Positions 16,344 to 26,220 of a stretch of DNA of 64,000 bases are shown here, piece by piece. The notes under the pieces are model-generated. The model made no database searches. It was given only the letters and a program-made list of their open reading frames with translations, and was not told the DNA's origin. The translations under genes and the position numbers were made by a program. This DNA is from Pseudomonas abietaniphila (GTDB taxonomy: Bacteria; Pseudomonadota; Gammaproteobacteria; Pseudomonadales; Pseudomonadaceae): positions 434,001-498,000 of the forward strand of contig NZ_CP155619.1 in assembly GCF_039697315.1 (NCBI RefSeq). Direction: 5' to 3'. Numbering within the stretch: position 1 is the stretch's first letter; each line of letters begins with the position of its first letter.

Positions 16344-18401
16344 TTACAGATCGAGCACCAGCGGCCCTGAGGCCGGGACTGCGCAGCAGATCAGCACGTG
16401 GTCGGCCGCCGTCATTTCGGCGGGTGGGACCGGGTAATGCACCTGGCCACTGACGAGCCGGGTCTTGCAGGTGCCGCACGAACCGCCGCGGCAACTGTAT
16501 TCGGGTTCGAGGCCGCGGCTCTCGGCCAGTTCCAGCAACGTCCCGCCATCGGGTTGCCAACGCGCTTCCTTGGCTGATCGCTCAAAGAGCACCGGCACCG
16601 AAACCGTGGCGGCAGGCGGCTGTTGAATCCCGGCCGTCTGTTGGTCGCGGGTGCGCTGCAGGGTCGACGGGCCAAAGGTTTCGGCATGGATTCGCTCGTC
16701 ACGAACATGCATCGCCCTTAATTCGTCATACAGACCTTGTGTGAAGCTTGCCGGTCCGCAGACGTAAAAATCGAAATCGTCGAACGGCAGCAGCGCCTTG
16801 AGCAGATCCAGATCAATACGACCCGCAAGATGAAAGTCTTTGCTTAAACGGGCTTCGCGCTCAGGCTGGCTCAGCAGGCGGACAGCCGTCAGTTGTTCTC
16901 CGGCGCTGGCAACCAGTGTGTCCAATTCTTCGCGAAAAGCCAGATCCGCCAGACGACGTGCACTCTGTATGAACCAAGTGGGGCGCATGTGTCGGACGCG
17001 TTTGCCTTCATAGATCACCTCGCGCAGCATCGACAGCATCGGTGTCACGCCGATGCCGGCGCCCAACAACACCAGCGGCCGTTGCTCCCGAGGGTCCACC
17101 ACAAAGCTGCCTTGCGGGGCTCGCGCTTCGATCAGGTCGCCGACCTTGTAGGCATCGTGCAAGTGCGCCGAGACCAGTCCGTCACGCTTGACACTGATGC
17201 GGAAGAAATCATCGGACGGCGCGCTCGACAGGCTGTAGGTGCGGATCACCGGTTTGGCATGCCCCTCCAGGGTCAGTCGCAACGGCAGATGCTGGCCCGC
17301 CTTGAATGCAGGCAAACCGGCGCCATCGGCTGGCTCGAAATAGAACGAGCGGATGCCTGCGCTTTCGTCTTCAATACGCGTCACCCGCAACGGGCGCCAT
17401 TGGTCGCGCAGTGCATCGGCCTGAAGGCGCGCAGCGGTCTGTTCCCAATCGCCGGTCATCAGGCTATTGGGGGAGAAACCCTGGAATTCCCAGCGCGAAC
17501 GCAACGCCTGAGGACGTCGAACCACGGCCTCGACCTTGACTTGCCAGAGTCGCTCGGCACCCTGAAAGGCGGCGATTTCCGGCCCGTCCAGGATCACCGT
17601 GGTACGGCCCACCAGTTGCAGCAGATCACCGGTGGTGAAGTCGATGAACACCAACCCGGCTTTCGGGTTGACGAGAAAGTTGCCCAGCGTATTGAAATGC
17701 AGGTTCCCGGCGAAGTCAGGAATCGTCAGCACGTCGCCCTCGACCCTGACGAAGCCCGGCTGCCCGCCGCGATGGGAAACGTCCACCGAGCGGTGTGGCT
17801 GCTCGCCCTCAAGGTCCACATAGCTGGCGACAAAAAAAGTATCGGCAGCACGGATCATCGCCACGGCCGCGTCGTCCAGACGGGCCATGCGTTCCATCGG
17901 CGCACGCGCCTTCACGTCAGGCAGCGCGACCTGTTTGAGCTCACGCAACTGGATGTATTGCGGACAGTTGCCGAATGAGTGCTCCACCTGCACCGTGAAA
18001 CCCTGATCGCTGATCGTCTGGATATGGCCGTTGATACGGTTGCGCCGACGGGTGCGCAGGTCGATACCCAGCATGCCCACCGCCGCACCCGGTACGAACT
18101 GTGCGCCCATGGGATCGTCACGGTCGGGCAAGCGGGAAAACTGCAGATGGCGTCGATCGGGTGACGCGATGAAGCCTGCCTGCGCATCCATCAGGCTTGC
18201 CCACGGCCAGCCCTCGTCGTCCACCGCACCGATGAACATGTAGGGCAGATGCGCGTAGAACTCACGATGCTGATCGGGCATGTAATCACGAATGACTTTC
18301 TTGCCCATCACGCCCATCTGCTCGGCAACGCCGACGTGAGCTTGCAGCTCCACTTCACCGGAATGCCAGGGTGAGGGTCTTTCAAAAGAGGCATCGTTCA
18401 T
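16344..18401 (-). CDS. fused flavin split-barrel / ferredoxin reductase / 2Fe-2S protein
   Basis: This 685-residue fusion combines three electron-transfer modules. Residues ~35-330 hold PNPOx-like FMN split-barrel segments (FYAHLPYMFIGAVDDEGWPWA and FFVASYVDLEGEQPHRSVDVSHRGG). Residues ~365-590 form an FAD/NAD reductase with RTYSLSSAP (FAD), LLGAGIGVTPMLSMLR (NAD) and YVCGPASF. The last ~85 residues are a plant-type ferredoxin with CRGGSCGTC and a fourth Cys in LICCA. Electrons would pass from NAD(P)H through FAD to 2Fe-2S, perhaps to a substrate held by the split barrel. I took the ATG at 18401 because the longer frame adds a non-conserved 28 residues. The physiological substrate is unknown. 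Confidence 0.88.
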   Translation of the reverse strand: MNDASFERPSPWHSGEVELQAHVGVAEQMGVMGKKVIRDYMPDQHREFYAHLPYMFIGAVDDEGWPWASLMDAQAGFIASPDRRHLQFSRLPDRDDPMGAQFVPGAAVGMLGIDLRTRRRNRINGHIQTISDQGFTVQVEHSFGNCPQYIQLRELKQVALPDVKARAPMERMARLDDAAVAMIRAADTFFVASYVDLEGEQPHRSVDVSHRGGQPGFVRVEGDVLTIPDFAGNLHFNTLGNFLVNPKAGLVFIDFTTGDLLQLVGRTTVILDGPEIAAFQGAERLWQVKVEAVVRRPQALRSRWEFQGFSPNSLMTGDWEQTAARLQADALRDQWRPLRVTRIEDESAGIRSFYFEPADGAGLPAFKAGQHLPLRLTLEGHAKPVIRTYSLSSAPSDDFFRISVKRDGLVSAHLHDAYKVGDLIEARAPQGSFVVDPREQRPLVLLGAGIGVTPMLSMLREVIYEGKRVRHMRPTWFIQSARRLADLAFREELDTLVASAGEQLTAVRLLSQPEREARLSKDFHLAGRIDLDLLKALLPFDDFDFYVCGPASFTQGLYDELRAMHVRDERIHAETFGPSTLQRTRDQQTAGIQQPPAATVSVPVLFERSAKEARWQPDGGTLLELAESRGLEPEYSCRGGSCGTCKTRLVSGQVHYPVPPAEMTAADHVLICCAVPASGPLVLDL

Positions 18402-18572
18402 GACACAGACTCCCAAGGTCAGAGGGCCGCGTTTCTGCCCGTCGGCCGCAGGAAACTGGTTTGTCAGCGCACAGATCGCCAACAAACAGTACCCCTGCGG
18501 CCTTAGGCCAGAATCAAAAACAGCATCGAACTCCGTCAGCCGTTTCTCGGCACCTCGGAGGTTCCCGTCGAA

Positions 18573-19196
18573 TCAGACCACCAGGCCTGCTTTGGTCCGG
18601 GGCATCGGCACAAAACCGTTGAGCCCTTCGATGCGCGCCAGCCAGGCGCGGACGTTCGGGTATGCCTGCAGCGAAACGTTGCCTTCCGGCGCATGGGCGA
18701 TGTAACTGTAGCCCGCAACATCGGCGATGGTGGGGTGATCCGCCGCCAGGTATTCGCGACCGTTGAGGTGCGTCTCGATCACTTGCAGCACAGCGTGAGC
18801 GCGGTCGATGGTGTCCTTAGGGTCGAAACCCGCACCGAATACGGTGATCAGACGTGCGCGGGCCGGGCCGTTGTTGATCTGTCCAGCCGCGACCGCCAGC
18901 CAGCGTTGCACTTCTGCGGCACCGGCAGGATCAGCGGGTAACCATTTACCCGACGTGTCGTACTTTTTCGCCAGATACACCAGGATCGCAGTGGAATCGG
19001 CGATGATCGTGCCGTTGTCGTCAATGACCGGTACTTGGCCGAAGGCATTGATCGCCAGGTATTCCGGTGTCTTGTGCGCGCCTTTGGCCAGATCCACGAA
19101 CTCGATCTGAGGGTCGAGCCCCAGCAGCGACAGCATCAACTGGGCACGATGAGAGTGGCCGGACAACGGGAAGTGATAGAGCTTGATGGCATTCAT
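18573..19196 (-). CDS. glutathione S-transferase family protein
   Basis: This 207-residue cytosolic GST has an N-terminal thioredoxin-fold domain with the glutathione-site patches [15 protein letters not shown] and FPLSGHSHR (catalytic Ser/His region). The C-terminal all-alpha domain contains the N-capping motif [17 protein letters not shown] lies about 10 nt before the ATG. It is downstream of two LysR genes on the same strand, with a 176-bp gap, and is the most likely target or partner of those regulators. Confidence 0.88.
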   Translation of the reverse strand: MNAIKLYHFPLSGHSHRAQLMLSLLGLDPQIEFVDLAKGAHKTPEYLAINAFGQVPVIDDNGTIIADSTAILVYLAKKYDTSGKWLPADPAGAAEVQRWLAVAAGQINNGPARARLITVFGAGFDPKDTIDRAHAVLQVIETHLNGREYLAADHPTIADVAGYSYIAHAPEGNVSLQAYPNVRAWLARIEGLNGFVPMPRTKAGLVV

Positions 19197-19372
19197 GGGT
19201 GTGGCTCCTGAGGCTGTCGTTGAGTGAGTTCAGCGCGGGAGAGGCGTTGCCGCCAGCGGGTTCACCGCGCCGATGGGTGAATACTGGGCCACGACGCCAA
19301 AGAGCAGAATAACCACAAAAGGCAATCCAGCATTTCAACCAGTGAAATGATTCGCCAAGGCCGGCGCGGTGC

Positions 19373-20275
19373 TCAGTGCTGCAAAACCGGGTGCTGACGC
19401 ATGCGTTCAACGGCGAAGTCGACAAAACTGCGCACCCGGGCCGACGCACGCCGGCCTTCCCGATACACGAGGTGCACCGGTACAGGATCAGGCTCGAAGC
19501 CTTCAAGCACTACCCTCAGCCGACCCGCCAGGAGATGCGCATGTATTTCGTAGCCCAGGCAAGACGCGAGTCCCGCGCCGTTGATGGCGGCGCCGATAAC
19601 GCCCACCTGGGTGGTGCAGCGCAGATTCGGCTTCAAGGCAACGCTGCGCAGTGAGCCCTCTCGCTGAAATCGCCACTCGAGCAGGCGGTGGCTGGCGCTG
19701 CACAACACCAGCGAATGCGCCGCGACGTCGGACGGTGTCGACGGCGCGCCGTGCCGTTCCAGGTAAGCAGGACTGGCGCAAACCATCTGGCGTACCGTCC
19801 CGACCTTGCGCGCCACCATGTAGGCATCGGGTAACGCGCCTACGAGCACGGCAACATCGACGCCTTCCTCGTGCAGATGGGGAAAGCGATCCTGATAGAC
19901 CACCGACAGTTCGATACCGGGCCAGGCGTCCAGATAATCGAGAATGGCCGGGATCAGCAACTGGTCGCCGAACAACAGGGGCGTCACCAGTGTCAGCAAG
20001 CCACGGGGCTCGACATGCAGTCCGTTGGCCGAGGCATCGGCCTCGTCTGCCGCGCGTAGCAGGCGCGCACAATCGCTGGCGAACAGTCGCCCCGATTCAG
20101 TCAAGGTGACGCCCCGCGTGCTGCGCGCCAGCAGCCGCGTGCCCAGGCGCTTTTCCAGAGCGGCCAGCGAGCGACTGACAGTGGCTTCGGAGACGCCCAG
20201 TGTGCGCGACGCTGCCGCCAGCCCTTGCTCGGTGGCCACGGCGTCGAAAATGGTCATCTGTTGGTGGCGGTCCAT
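19373..20275 (-). CDS. LysR-family regulator (second of a coupled pair)
   Basis: The 300-residue LysR-type regulator has the winged HTH at residues ~5-62 (AAASRTLGVSEATVSRSLAALEKRLGTRLLARSTRGVTLTESG) and a substrate-binding domain from ~90. The ATG at 20273-20275 shares its last base with the stop codon of the preceding LysR gene (TGATG), so the two are translationally coupled. An ATG 20 codons upstream is rejected for this reason. It resembles the neighbouring regulator along most of its length and probably arose by duplication. Confidence 0.9.
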   Translation of the reverse strand: MDRHQQMTIFDAVATEQGLAAASRTLGVSEATVSRSLAALEKRLGTRLLARSTRGVTLTESGRLFASDCARLLRAADEADASANGLHVEPRGLLTLVTPLLFGDQLLIPAILDYLDAWPGIELSVVYQDRFPHLHEEGVDVAVLVGALPDAYMVARKVGTVRQMVCASPAYLERHGAPSTPSDVAAHSLVLCSASHRLLEWRFQREGSLRSVALKPNLRCTTQVGVIGAAINGAGLASCLGYEIHAHLLAGRLRVVLEGFEPDPVPVHLVYREGRRASARVRSFVDFAVERMRQHPVLQH

Positions 20276-21195
20276 CAGCGATGACTCCTGCCCGCCGCCT
20301 TGATCGCCGGGTCCTGCGTCATGCGCTCGACGCAATAATCGACGAAGGTGCGCACTTTGGCGGACACTTTGCGCTCCGCCTGATAGCAGACGTGTATCGG
20401 CAAGGCAGGCTCTTCAAACTCTTCGAGCACCAGCTCAAGCGCACCGCTGGCCACTTGATTGGCGACCTGATAGGACAGAACGCGGGTGACGCCCCAACCC
20501 ATGGTTGCCGCCGTGATCGCGGCCTGGTTCGCCGACACGGTCAGACGCGACTGGAGATCGACGTGCACTGGCTTGCCTGCTTCCATGAACTCCCAGCGCC
20601 GGAGCAGGACGCTGGCGTGGGACACCACCAGCCGATGCTGTTTCAGGTCTTCGGGGTGTTGCGGACGCCCGTTGGCGTCAAGGTAGGCAGGCGATGCGCA
20701 AAGCACACGACGCACTTCGCCGACCTTGACGCCGTGCTGGGTGCTGTCCATCAGATGGCCGATGCGCACCGCGACATCGATGCCCTCTTCGACCATTTGC
20801 GTCACCCGGTCCAGCAACAGCGCGTTGATGCTCACGCCGGGGTATTGCTGCAGATAACCCACCACCAGCGGCATGACGAACAGCTCGCCGAAGAGCATCG
20901 ACGCGGTGATCGTGAGTTGGCCGACCGGCGCGGCAATGCTCCCGCCAGCGGAGTCTTCAGCCTCTTCCAGCTCGCTCAAAATGCGACGACAGTCGGTGAG
21001 GTAACGTTGCCCCGCTTCGCTCAGGTGCACGCTGCGTGTGGTCCGTGACAACAGCAAGGTGCCGATGCGTTTCTCCAGCGCTGCGACCGCTCGGGTCACG
21101 CTGGGCGCCGACATATTCAGTCGCCGCGCGGCCGTGGCAAAACTGCGCTCCTCGCACACGGCAATGAAGACCTGCATTTCCTGAAATCTGTCCAT
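20275..21195 (-). CDS. LysR-family regulator (first of a coupled pair)
   Basis: The 306-residue LysR-type regulator has an HTH at residues ~5-62 (ATAARRLNMSAPSVTRAVAALEKRIGTLLLSRTTRSVHLSEAG) followed by the periplasmic-binding-like effector domain (FGELFVMPLVVGYLQQYPGVSINALLLDR). It shares phrases with the next gene (AALEKR-GT-LL-R-TR, MV-EGIDVAV, LCASPAYL), which marks the two as paralogues. The upstream region to the divergent MFS gene holds a REP pair. A ribosome site before the ATG is weak. Confidence 0.9.
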   Translation of the reverse strand: MDRFQEMQVFIAVCEERSFATAARRLNMSAPSVTRAVAALEKRIGTLLLSRTTRSVHLSEAGQRYLTDCRRILSELEEAEDSAGGSIAAPVGQLTITASMLFGELFVMPLVVGYLQQYPGVSINALLLDRVTQMVEEGIDVAVRIGHLMDSTQHGVKVGEVRRVLCASPAYLDANGRPQHPEDLKQHRLVVSHASVLLRRWEFMEAGKPVHVDLQSRLTVSANQAAITAATMGWGVTRVLSYQVANQVASGALELVLEEFEEPALPIHVCYQAERKVSAKVRTFVDYCVERMTQDPAIKAAGRSHR

Positions 21196-21299
21196 GGATG
21201 GGCTCGGCTGTACGATGTTCTTGTAAGTGCTTGCGATAGTAGCGTTTTGAACCGGGAAACGGGCAACTCCTCCTCCCTACTTCTCGGGCGACCCATTCT

Positions 21300-21390
21300 T
21301 GTGGGAGCGAATTCATTTGCGAGACGGTCGTGCAGCCCACATACCTTCAGCGCCTGATCAATCTTTCGCGCATGAATTCGCGCCCACAGG
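21300..21390. repeat. REPIN (inverted REP pair)
   Basis: TGTGGGAGCGAATTCATTTGCG faces CGCATGAATTCGCGCCCACA about 90 bp away. The same subtype occurs at 53630-53720. It lies between the LysR pair and the divergent MFS gene. Confidence 0.85.
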
Positions 21391-21529
21391 TTCTTGGCGA
21401 GTCGACGTTGTGCCGTACACTCACGAAACATCCCGAAATATCCTCTTGACGAAACCCGTGCTTCTGAGCGTTCATATTGGCGCACGGTCATACTCTATTT
21501 TTCGCTTTTCTGCTCCTCGGGGAACACTC

Positions 21530-22822
21530 ATGGTTTCGTCGGTTCTTGCAGCCTCGCTCTCGCGTCGCCGCATTCATTACAGCTGGGTCATTCTGGCCGT
21601 CACATTCCTGACCATGCTGGTAATGGCAGGTGCGGTCGGTGCTCCCGGGGTGTTCATCAAGCCGCTGGAGGCAGAGTTTGGCTGGGACACGGCCGAAATC
21701 TCTTCGGCGCTCGCGGTGCGTTTTGCCCTGTTCGGTCTGGTTGGACCGTTCGCGGCCGCCTTCATGAACCACTTCGGTGTCCGCAAGGTTGTGCTGACAG
21801 CCCTGACACTGGTCGCCAGCGGCATGATCCTGTCGCTGTTCATGACGCAGTTCTGGCAACTGGTGGTGTTGTGGGGATTGGTCGTGGGCTTCGGCACCGG
21901 ACTGACGGCCATGGTGCTGGGAGCAACGGTTGCCACGCGCTGGTTCTCGCAACGCCGCGGCATGGCGATGGGCTTGCTGTCCGCCAGCTCCGCCACCGGT
22001 CAACTGGTGTTCATGCCGATGCTCGCCAACCTGACCGAGCATTTCGGCTGGCGGACCGCGCTGACCTGCATCTGTGTCGCCATCGTGATCGCCGGCGTTG
22101 CCGTGCTCGCGCTGATGCGCAACCGCCCTGCCGACCTGCAACTGCCGTCCTATGGCGAGACCGACATACAGCCGGTGGTGGCCAGCAATCAGACGTTCGC
22201 CGAACTGCTGGTCACGCCGATCAAGGTGCTGCGTGACGTGGCCGGGACCTGGACGTTCTGGGTGCTGTTCATGACGTTTTTCATCTGTGGCGCAAGTACC
22301 AACGGCCTGATTCAGACTCACTTCATCAGCCTGTGCGGCGATTACGGCCTCATCGCCACCACTGCAGCGGGCATGCTCGCGGTCATGGGGATTTTCGATT
22401 TTATCGGGACCATCGGCTCAGGCTGGTTGTCGGATCGCTTCGACAACCGCTGGCTGCTGTTCGGCTATTACGGGCTGCGCGGGGTGGCGCTGATCATCCT
22501 GCCGTTCTCGGATTTCACGGTGTACGGCCTGTCGTTCTTCGCCCTGATCTATGGCCTGGACTGGATCGCCACCGTACCGCCAACGGTGAAGCTGACGGTA
22601 CAGAAGTTCGGACCTGAGCGTGCCAACATTGTCTTCGGCTGGATTTTCGCCGGCCACCAGTTGGGCGCCGCCTTCGCCGCTTTCGGTGCCGGATGGACAC
22701 GCACGCATTTCGCCAGCTACCTGCCGGCCTTCTTTATCTCAGGCCTGCTGTGCGTCATTGCCGCGTTGATCGCGCTGTCCATTCTGCCGGTCCTGAAAAC
22801 ACCAAAGGCTCAGATCCACTGA
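21530..22822 (+). CDS. MFS transporter (OFA/monocarboxylate-like)
   Basis: This 430-residue inner-membrane transporter has 12 predicted helices. The N-terminus is cytoplasmic (SLSRRRIHYSWVILAVTFL), with MFS motif A-like GVRKVV after helix 2 and SQRRGMAMG between helices 4 and 5, in the style of oxalate/formate-antiporter relatives. The start at 21530 follows GGGGAAC; the long upstream in-frame extension runs through the REPIN and is not coding. The stop overlaps the end of the convergent ybgE gene by 13 bp. The substrate is probably a small carboxylate, but this is not shown. Confidence 0.85.
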   Translation: MVSSVLAASLSRRRIHYSWVILAVTFLTMLVMAGAVGAPGVFIKPLEAEFGWDTAEISSALAVRFALFGLVGPFAAAFMNHFGVRKVVLTALTLVASGMILSLFMTQFWQLVVLWGLVVGFGTGLTAMVLGATVATRWFSQRRGMAMGLLSASSATGQLVFMPMLANLTEHFGWRTALTCICVAIVIAGVAVLALMRNRPADLQLPSYGETDIQPVVASNQTFAELLVTPIKVLRDVAGTWTFWVLFMTFFICGASTNGLIQTHFISLCGDYGLIATTAAGMLAVMGIFDFIGTIGSGWLSDRFDNRWLLFGYYGLRGVALIILPFSDFTVYGLSFFALIYGLDWIATVPPTVKLTVQKFGPERANIVFGWIFAGHQLGAAFAAFGAGWTRTHFASYLPAFFISGLLCVIAALIALSILPVLKTPKAQIH

Positions 22823-23112
22823 CGCGCGAGTACCCACAACCCAAACCCCAGGGCCATAAAGGCCCACGCCAGCAGCGGGTGGAACACCACCCGCCACGCC
22901 AGCGCCCGAGGTTCGAAGCCGACCCCGTGCACGTAGCCTGCGGCCACGCCCCACATGATCAGCATCAACAGGCTGTGGGAATAATGGCCCTGAGTATTGA
23001 GCATGGATGCCGGGTGGATCAGCAGCACCAGACTCAAAGGCACCGCCATCAGCAGGGACAAGACCCGGCCGATGGCATGCCTGTAGGGAGCGGCCAGCGC
23101 CTCAGCGGTCAC
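22810..23112 (-). CDS. ybgE: cyd operon protein YbgE
   Basis: The 100-residue membrane protein with three hydrophobic segments is the last gene of the bd-oxidase operon. Its position and conserved phrase HPASMLNTQGHYSHSLLMLIMWG fit the YbgE family, an accessory of cytochrome bd with an unclear role. Translation probably begins at GTG (23112), which follows GGGAG. That start overlaps the end of cydX by 11 bp, so translation is likely coupled. An in-frame ATG further up lies within cydX and is rejected. Confidence 0.82.
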   Translation of the reverse strand: MTAEALAAPYRHAIGRVLSLLMAVPLSLVLLIHPASMLNTQGHYSHSLLMLIMWGVAAGYVHGVGFEPRALAWRVVFHPLLAWAFMALGFGLWVLARQWI

Positions 23113-23218
23113 GACCGTTCTCCCGAGCCCGGGCGTCCGCAGCCTCCAGCCACAAGGCGTTGATGATGCCGAAGCTGCAGGCCAGCAATACGCCAAGAAT
23201 CCAGGCGAAATACCACAT
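23102..23218 (-). CDS. cydX: cytochrome bd small subunit CydX
   Basis: The 38-residue single-helix subunit begins MWYFAWILGVLLACSFGIINALW, the hallmark of the CydX/YbgT family, and has a short charged tail. It binds CydAB and stabilises the hemes. AAGGAG precedes the ATG, and the gap to cydB is 11 nt. The gene is easily missed because a longer in-frame ORF begins 28 codons upstream, inside cydB. Confidence 0.93.
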   Translation of the reverse strand: MWYFAWILGVLLACSFGIINALWLEAADARARENGRDR

Positions 23219-23229
23219 GACGATTCTCC

Positions 23230-24372
23230 TTAGTAAAGACCGTGAGGGTTGTGCTCGATGTGTGCGGTGGTGACCGTGCCCCACATCCTGGCGTAGCACC
23301 ACAGGGTGTAGCAGAGGATCAGCGGCACGAAGATCGACGCCGCGATGAGCATGATGATCAGGGTTTTATGGCTGGACACTGCGTCCCATGCGGTCAGGCT
23401 CGACGCCGGGTCCAGACTCGACGGCATGACGAACGGAAACAGTGCGAAGCCTGCGGTGCACAGTGCGCCGACGATCGCCAGGCTGCTGCCCAGGAAGGCC
23501 GTTCTGCCCTGCCCCGCGCTGGCACCCAGCAACGCCAGCAGACCACCGAAAATCCCCAGCAACGGCGCAATGACGGTCAAAGGATGCGCGTGATAGTTGG
23601 CCATCCAGCCAGGGTTGGTCGCCGCGACGGTCTTGGCCAACGGGTTCAGCGCGGCGCTGGGGTCAAATGTCGAGGTGATGGCCAGGCCCTGAATGCCGCC
23701 GAACAGCAGCCAGGCACCTGCGCCAGTGAACGCCAGCAAGAACACCAGTGACAATCCTTGCGCGGCACGCCGCGAACGACGGGCAATCGCGCCCTCGGTG
23801 CGCATCATCAACCAGCTGCCGCCGTGCAGGCCGAGCATGCTGAGGCTGACCACGCCCGCCAGTAATCCGAACGGGCTGAGCAGTTGCCAGAAATTACCCT
23901 GATAGCTTGAGCGCAGCGTGTCATCGAACTGGAAAGGCACGCCCAGCAGCAGGTTGCCAAAGGCCACGCCGAATACCAGCGACGGCACCAGCCCCCCGAC
24001 GAACAGGCCCCAGTCCCAACTCTGCCGCCAGCGGGTGTTTTCCAGCTTGCTGCGGTAATCGAAGCCCACTGGGCGCACGAACAAGGCAAACAGCACCAGC
24101 AGCAGCGCCCAATACAGGCCGGAAAACGCCGCCGAGTAGACCAGCGGCCATGCCGCGAACAGTGCGCCGCCGGCGGTGATCAACCACACCTGATTACCGT
24201 CCCAGTGCGGCGCGATGGTGTTGATCACTACCCTTCTCTCGTTGTCATTGCGACCGACAAAAGGCATCAGCATCGCCGCGCCCAGGTCGAAGCCGTCAGT
24301 CAGGGCGAAACCGATCAGCAGCACGCCGACCAGCACCCACCAGATCAGTTTGAGTGTTTCGTAATCGAACAT
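23230..24372 (-). CDS. cydB: cytochrome bd ubiquinol oxidase subunit II
   Basis: The 380-residue inner-membrane subunit pairs with CydA to make the bd-type quinol oxidase. It has about nine hydrophobic helices and the conserved N-terminal phrase WWVLVGVLLIGFALTDGFDLGAAML, with GPHWDGNQVW-like APHWDGNQVWLITAGGALFAAWP shortly after. GAGGAA lies before the ATG, which is 10 nt from the end of cydA. Length agrees with E. coli CydB. Confidence 0.97.
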   Translation of the reverse strand: MFDYETLKLIWWVLVGVLLIGFALTDGFDLGAAMLMPFVGRNDNERRVVINTIAPHWDGNQVWLITAGGALFAAWPLVYSAAFSGLYWALLLVLFALFVRPVGFDYRSKLENTRWRQSWDWGLFVGGLVPSLVFGVAFGNLLLGVPFQFDDTLRSSYQGNFWQLLSPFGLLAGVVSLSMLGLHGGSWLMMRTEGAIARRSRRAAQGLSLVFLLAFTGAGAWLLFGGIQGLAITSTFDPSAALNPLAKTVAATNPGWMANYHAHPLTVIAPLLGIFGGLLALLGASAGQGRTAFLGSSLAIVGALCTAGFALFPFVMPSSLDPASSLTAWDAVSSHKTLIIMLIAASIFVPLILCYTLWCYARMWGTVTTAHIEHNPHGLY

Positions 24373-24382
24373 CGTGTGTTCC

Positions 24383-25972
24383 TCAGGCCAGCGTCGGTTG
24401 GGGTGCGGCGGACACGTCAGCGTCGCGTCGTTCGAAGTGATAGCGACCGGTGTGCAAGCTGCTTGGGCCGAGTCGGGCGAACTTGATCATCAAGTACATC
24501 TCGATGATCAGCAGCACGGTGTAGAAACCCACCAGCGCCAGGATCGAGCCCAGCACGTCGCCCGACGACAGCGTCGACGCCGACAGGTGCACCGGCAGCA
24601 CTTCACCGATCGACCACGGCTGACGACCGTGCTCGGCAACCCACCAGCCGGTCTGCGTAGCGATCCACGGCAGCGGCAGGCTGAACAGCGCCCACTTGAG
24701 CAACCAGCGCTTGCTGGATTCGTTCTTGCGCGCTGAGGCCCAGAAGGCACAGGCAAACAACAGCAGCATCAACACGCCGCTGAGCACCATCACGCGGAAG
24801 GTCCAGAAGATCGAGGCGACGTGAGGAATGGAATCCAGCGCGGCCTGATGAATCTGTTGCTCGTTGGCGTCCACCACCTTGTCGGTGTACTTCTTCAGCA
24901 ACAGGCCGTAACCCAGGTCTTTCTTTACGTCGTTGAAGGCGGTGAGGGTCTGCTGGGTCTTGTCGCCGGCCCGCAGCTTGCCCAGCAGGTCGTATGCGAC
25001 CATGCCATTGCGGATGCGGGCCTGATGCTCGCTGACCAGGTCCTTAATGCCGGTGACTTGTTTGTCCACCGAGCGCGTGGCGATGATGCCCATCACATAC
25101 GGAATCTTCACCGCGTAATCGGTGCGCTGCTCCGCCTGGTTCGGCAGACCGAACAGCGTGAACGCAGCAGGCGCCGGTTCGGTTTCCCACTCAGCCTCGA
25201 TGGCGGCGAGCTTGGTTTTCTGAACGTCACCGATTTCGTAACCGGATTCGTCGCCCAACACGATCACCGACAGGATCGAGGCCATACCGAACGCCGAGGC
25301 AATGGCGAACGAGCGGCGCGCGAAGCCGATGTCACGACCTTTGAGCAAATACCAGCTGGAAATCGCCAGCACGAAGATCGCGCCCGTGACGTAGCCGGAA
25401 GCAACGGTGTGAACAAACTTGACCTGTGCGACCGGGTTGAACAGCAGGTCGCTGAAACTGGTCAGTTCCATGCGCATGGTGGTGAAGTTGAATTCGGCGC
25501 CGACCGGGTTTTGCATCCAGCCGTTGGCGATCAGAATCCACAAGGCCGACAGGTTGGAACCGATCGCCACCAGCCACGTGACGGTCAGGTGCTGCACGCG
25601 GCTCAGCCGGTCCCAGCCGAAGAAGAACAAGCCAATGAAGGTCGACTCAAGGAAGAACGCCATCATGCCTTCGATGGCCAGCGGCGCGCCGAAAATGTCG
25701 CCCACGTAATGGCTGTAATACGCCCAGTTGGTGCCGAACTGGAATTCCATCGTCAGGCCCGTGGTCACCCCCAGGGCAAAGTTGATGCCGAACAGCTTGC
25801 CCCAGAATTTAGTCATGTCCTTGTAGACCTGTTTACCGGTCATGACGTAGACCGACTCCATGATCGCCAGCAGGAAGGTCATGCCCAGCGTCAGCGGGAC
25901 GAACAGAAAGTGGTACAGCGCGGTCATTGCGAACTGCAGCCGAGATAAGTCGACGACTGATTCCGAAATCAT
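24383..25972 (-). CDS. cydA: cytochrome bd ubiquinol oxidase subunit I
   Basis: The 529-residue catalytic subunit oxidises ubiquinol and reduces oxygen with high affinity. His21 in LYHFLF is the expected heme b595 ligand, [11 protein letters not shown] carries the conserved Glu pair, and EHGRQPW is the family signature near residue 445. A long Q-loop is present, with the quinol-binding [11 protein letters not shown] (Lys and Glu) and an ~130-residue periplasmic segment. It is therefore the E. coli-like CydA rather than the short-loop cyanide-insensitive CioA. The ATG overlaps the stop of cydP by 4 bp (ATGA). Confidence 0.97.
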   Translation of the reverse strand: MISESVVDLSRLQFAMTALYHFLFVPLTLGMTFLLAIMESVYVMTGKQVYKDMTKFWGKLFGINFALGVTTGLTMEFQFGTNWAYYSHYVGDIFGAPLAIEGMMAFFLESTFIGLFFFGWDRLSRVQHLTVTWLVAIGSNLSALWILIANGWMQNPVGAEFNFTTMRMELTSFSDLLFNPVAQVKFVHTVASGYVTGAIFVLAISSWYLLKGRDIGFARRSFAIASAFGMASILSVIVLGDESGYEIGDVQKTKLAAIEAEWETEPAPAAFTLFGLPNQAEQRTDYAVKIPYVMGIIATRSVDKQVTGIKDLVSEHQARIRNGMVAYDLLGKLRAGDKTQQTLTAFNDVKKDLGYGLLLKKYTDKVVDANEQQIHQAALDSIPHVASIFWTFRVMVLSGVLMLLLFACAFWASARKNESSKRWLLKWALFSLPLPWIATQTGWWVAEHGRQPWSIGEVLPVHLSASTLSSGDVLGSILALVGFYTVLLIIEMYLMIKFARLGPSSLHTGRYHFERRDADVSAAPQPTLA

Positions 25973-26166
25973 TTTGGGTTCTTCTCAGGAAGTTCGGGAG
26001 GGGCGCCCACGACATGCAGGCCGGCTTGCACCCCGTCGTCCCTGACCTCGACCGGAGCGTCGAACCAGACGCTGCGAATCGCCATCAGCAAGACGAGTTT
26101 GATCAACAGGATCAGACCTATCTCTTTCGCCAGCGGGTGTTTGAGGAAATCGAAAGGACCGGGCAT
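25969..26166 (-). CDS. cydP: cytochrome oxidase putative small subunit CydP
   Basis: The 65-residue protein has one membrane helix (residues ~15-32, [20 protein letters not shown]) and a polar C-terminal tail. It is the first gene of the operon and overlaps the cydA start by 4 bp. The phrase [15 protein letters not shown] is typical of small proteins found upstream of cydA in Pseudomonas. Its exact role in bd oxidase assembly is inferred from position. Confidence 0.8.
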   Translation of the reverse strand: MPGPFDFLKHPLAKEIGLILLIKLVLLMAIRSVWFDAPVEVRDDGVQAGLHVVGAPPELPEKNPK

Positions 26167-26220
26167 GTTGAGGACTCGTCGGGGTGCGGGGTATTTTTCC
26201 TACAGCCTCGTCCGAGACCC

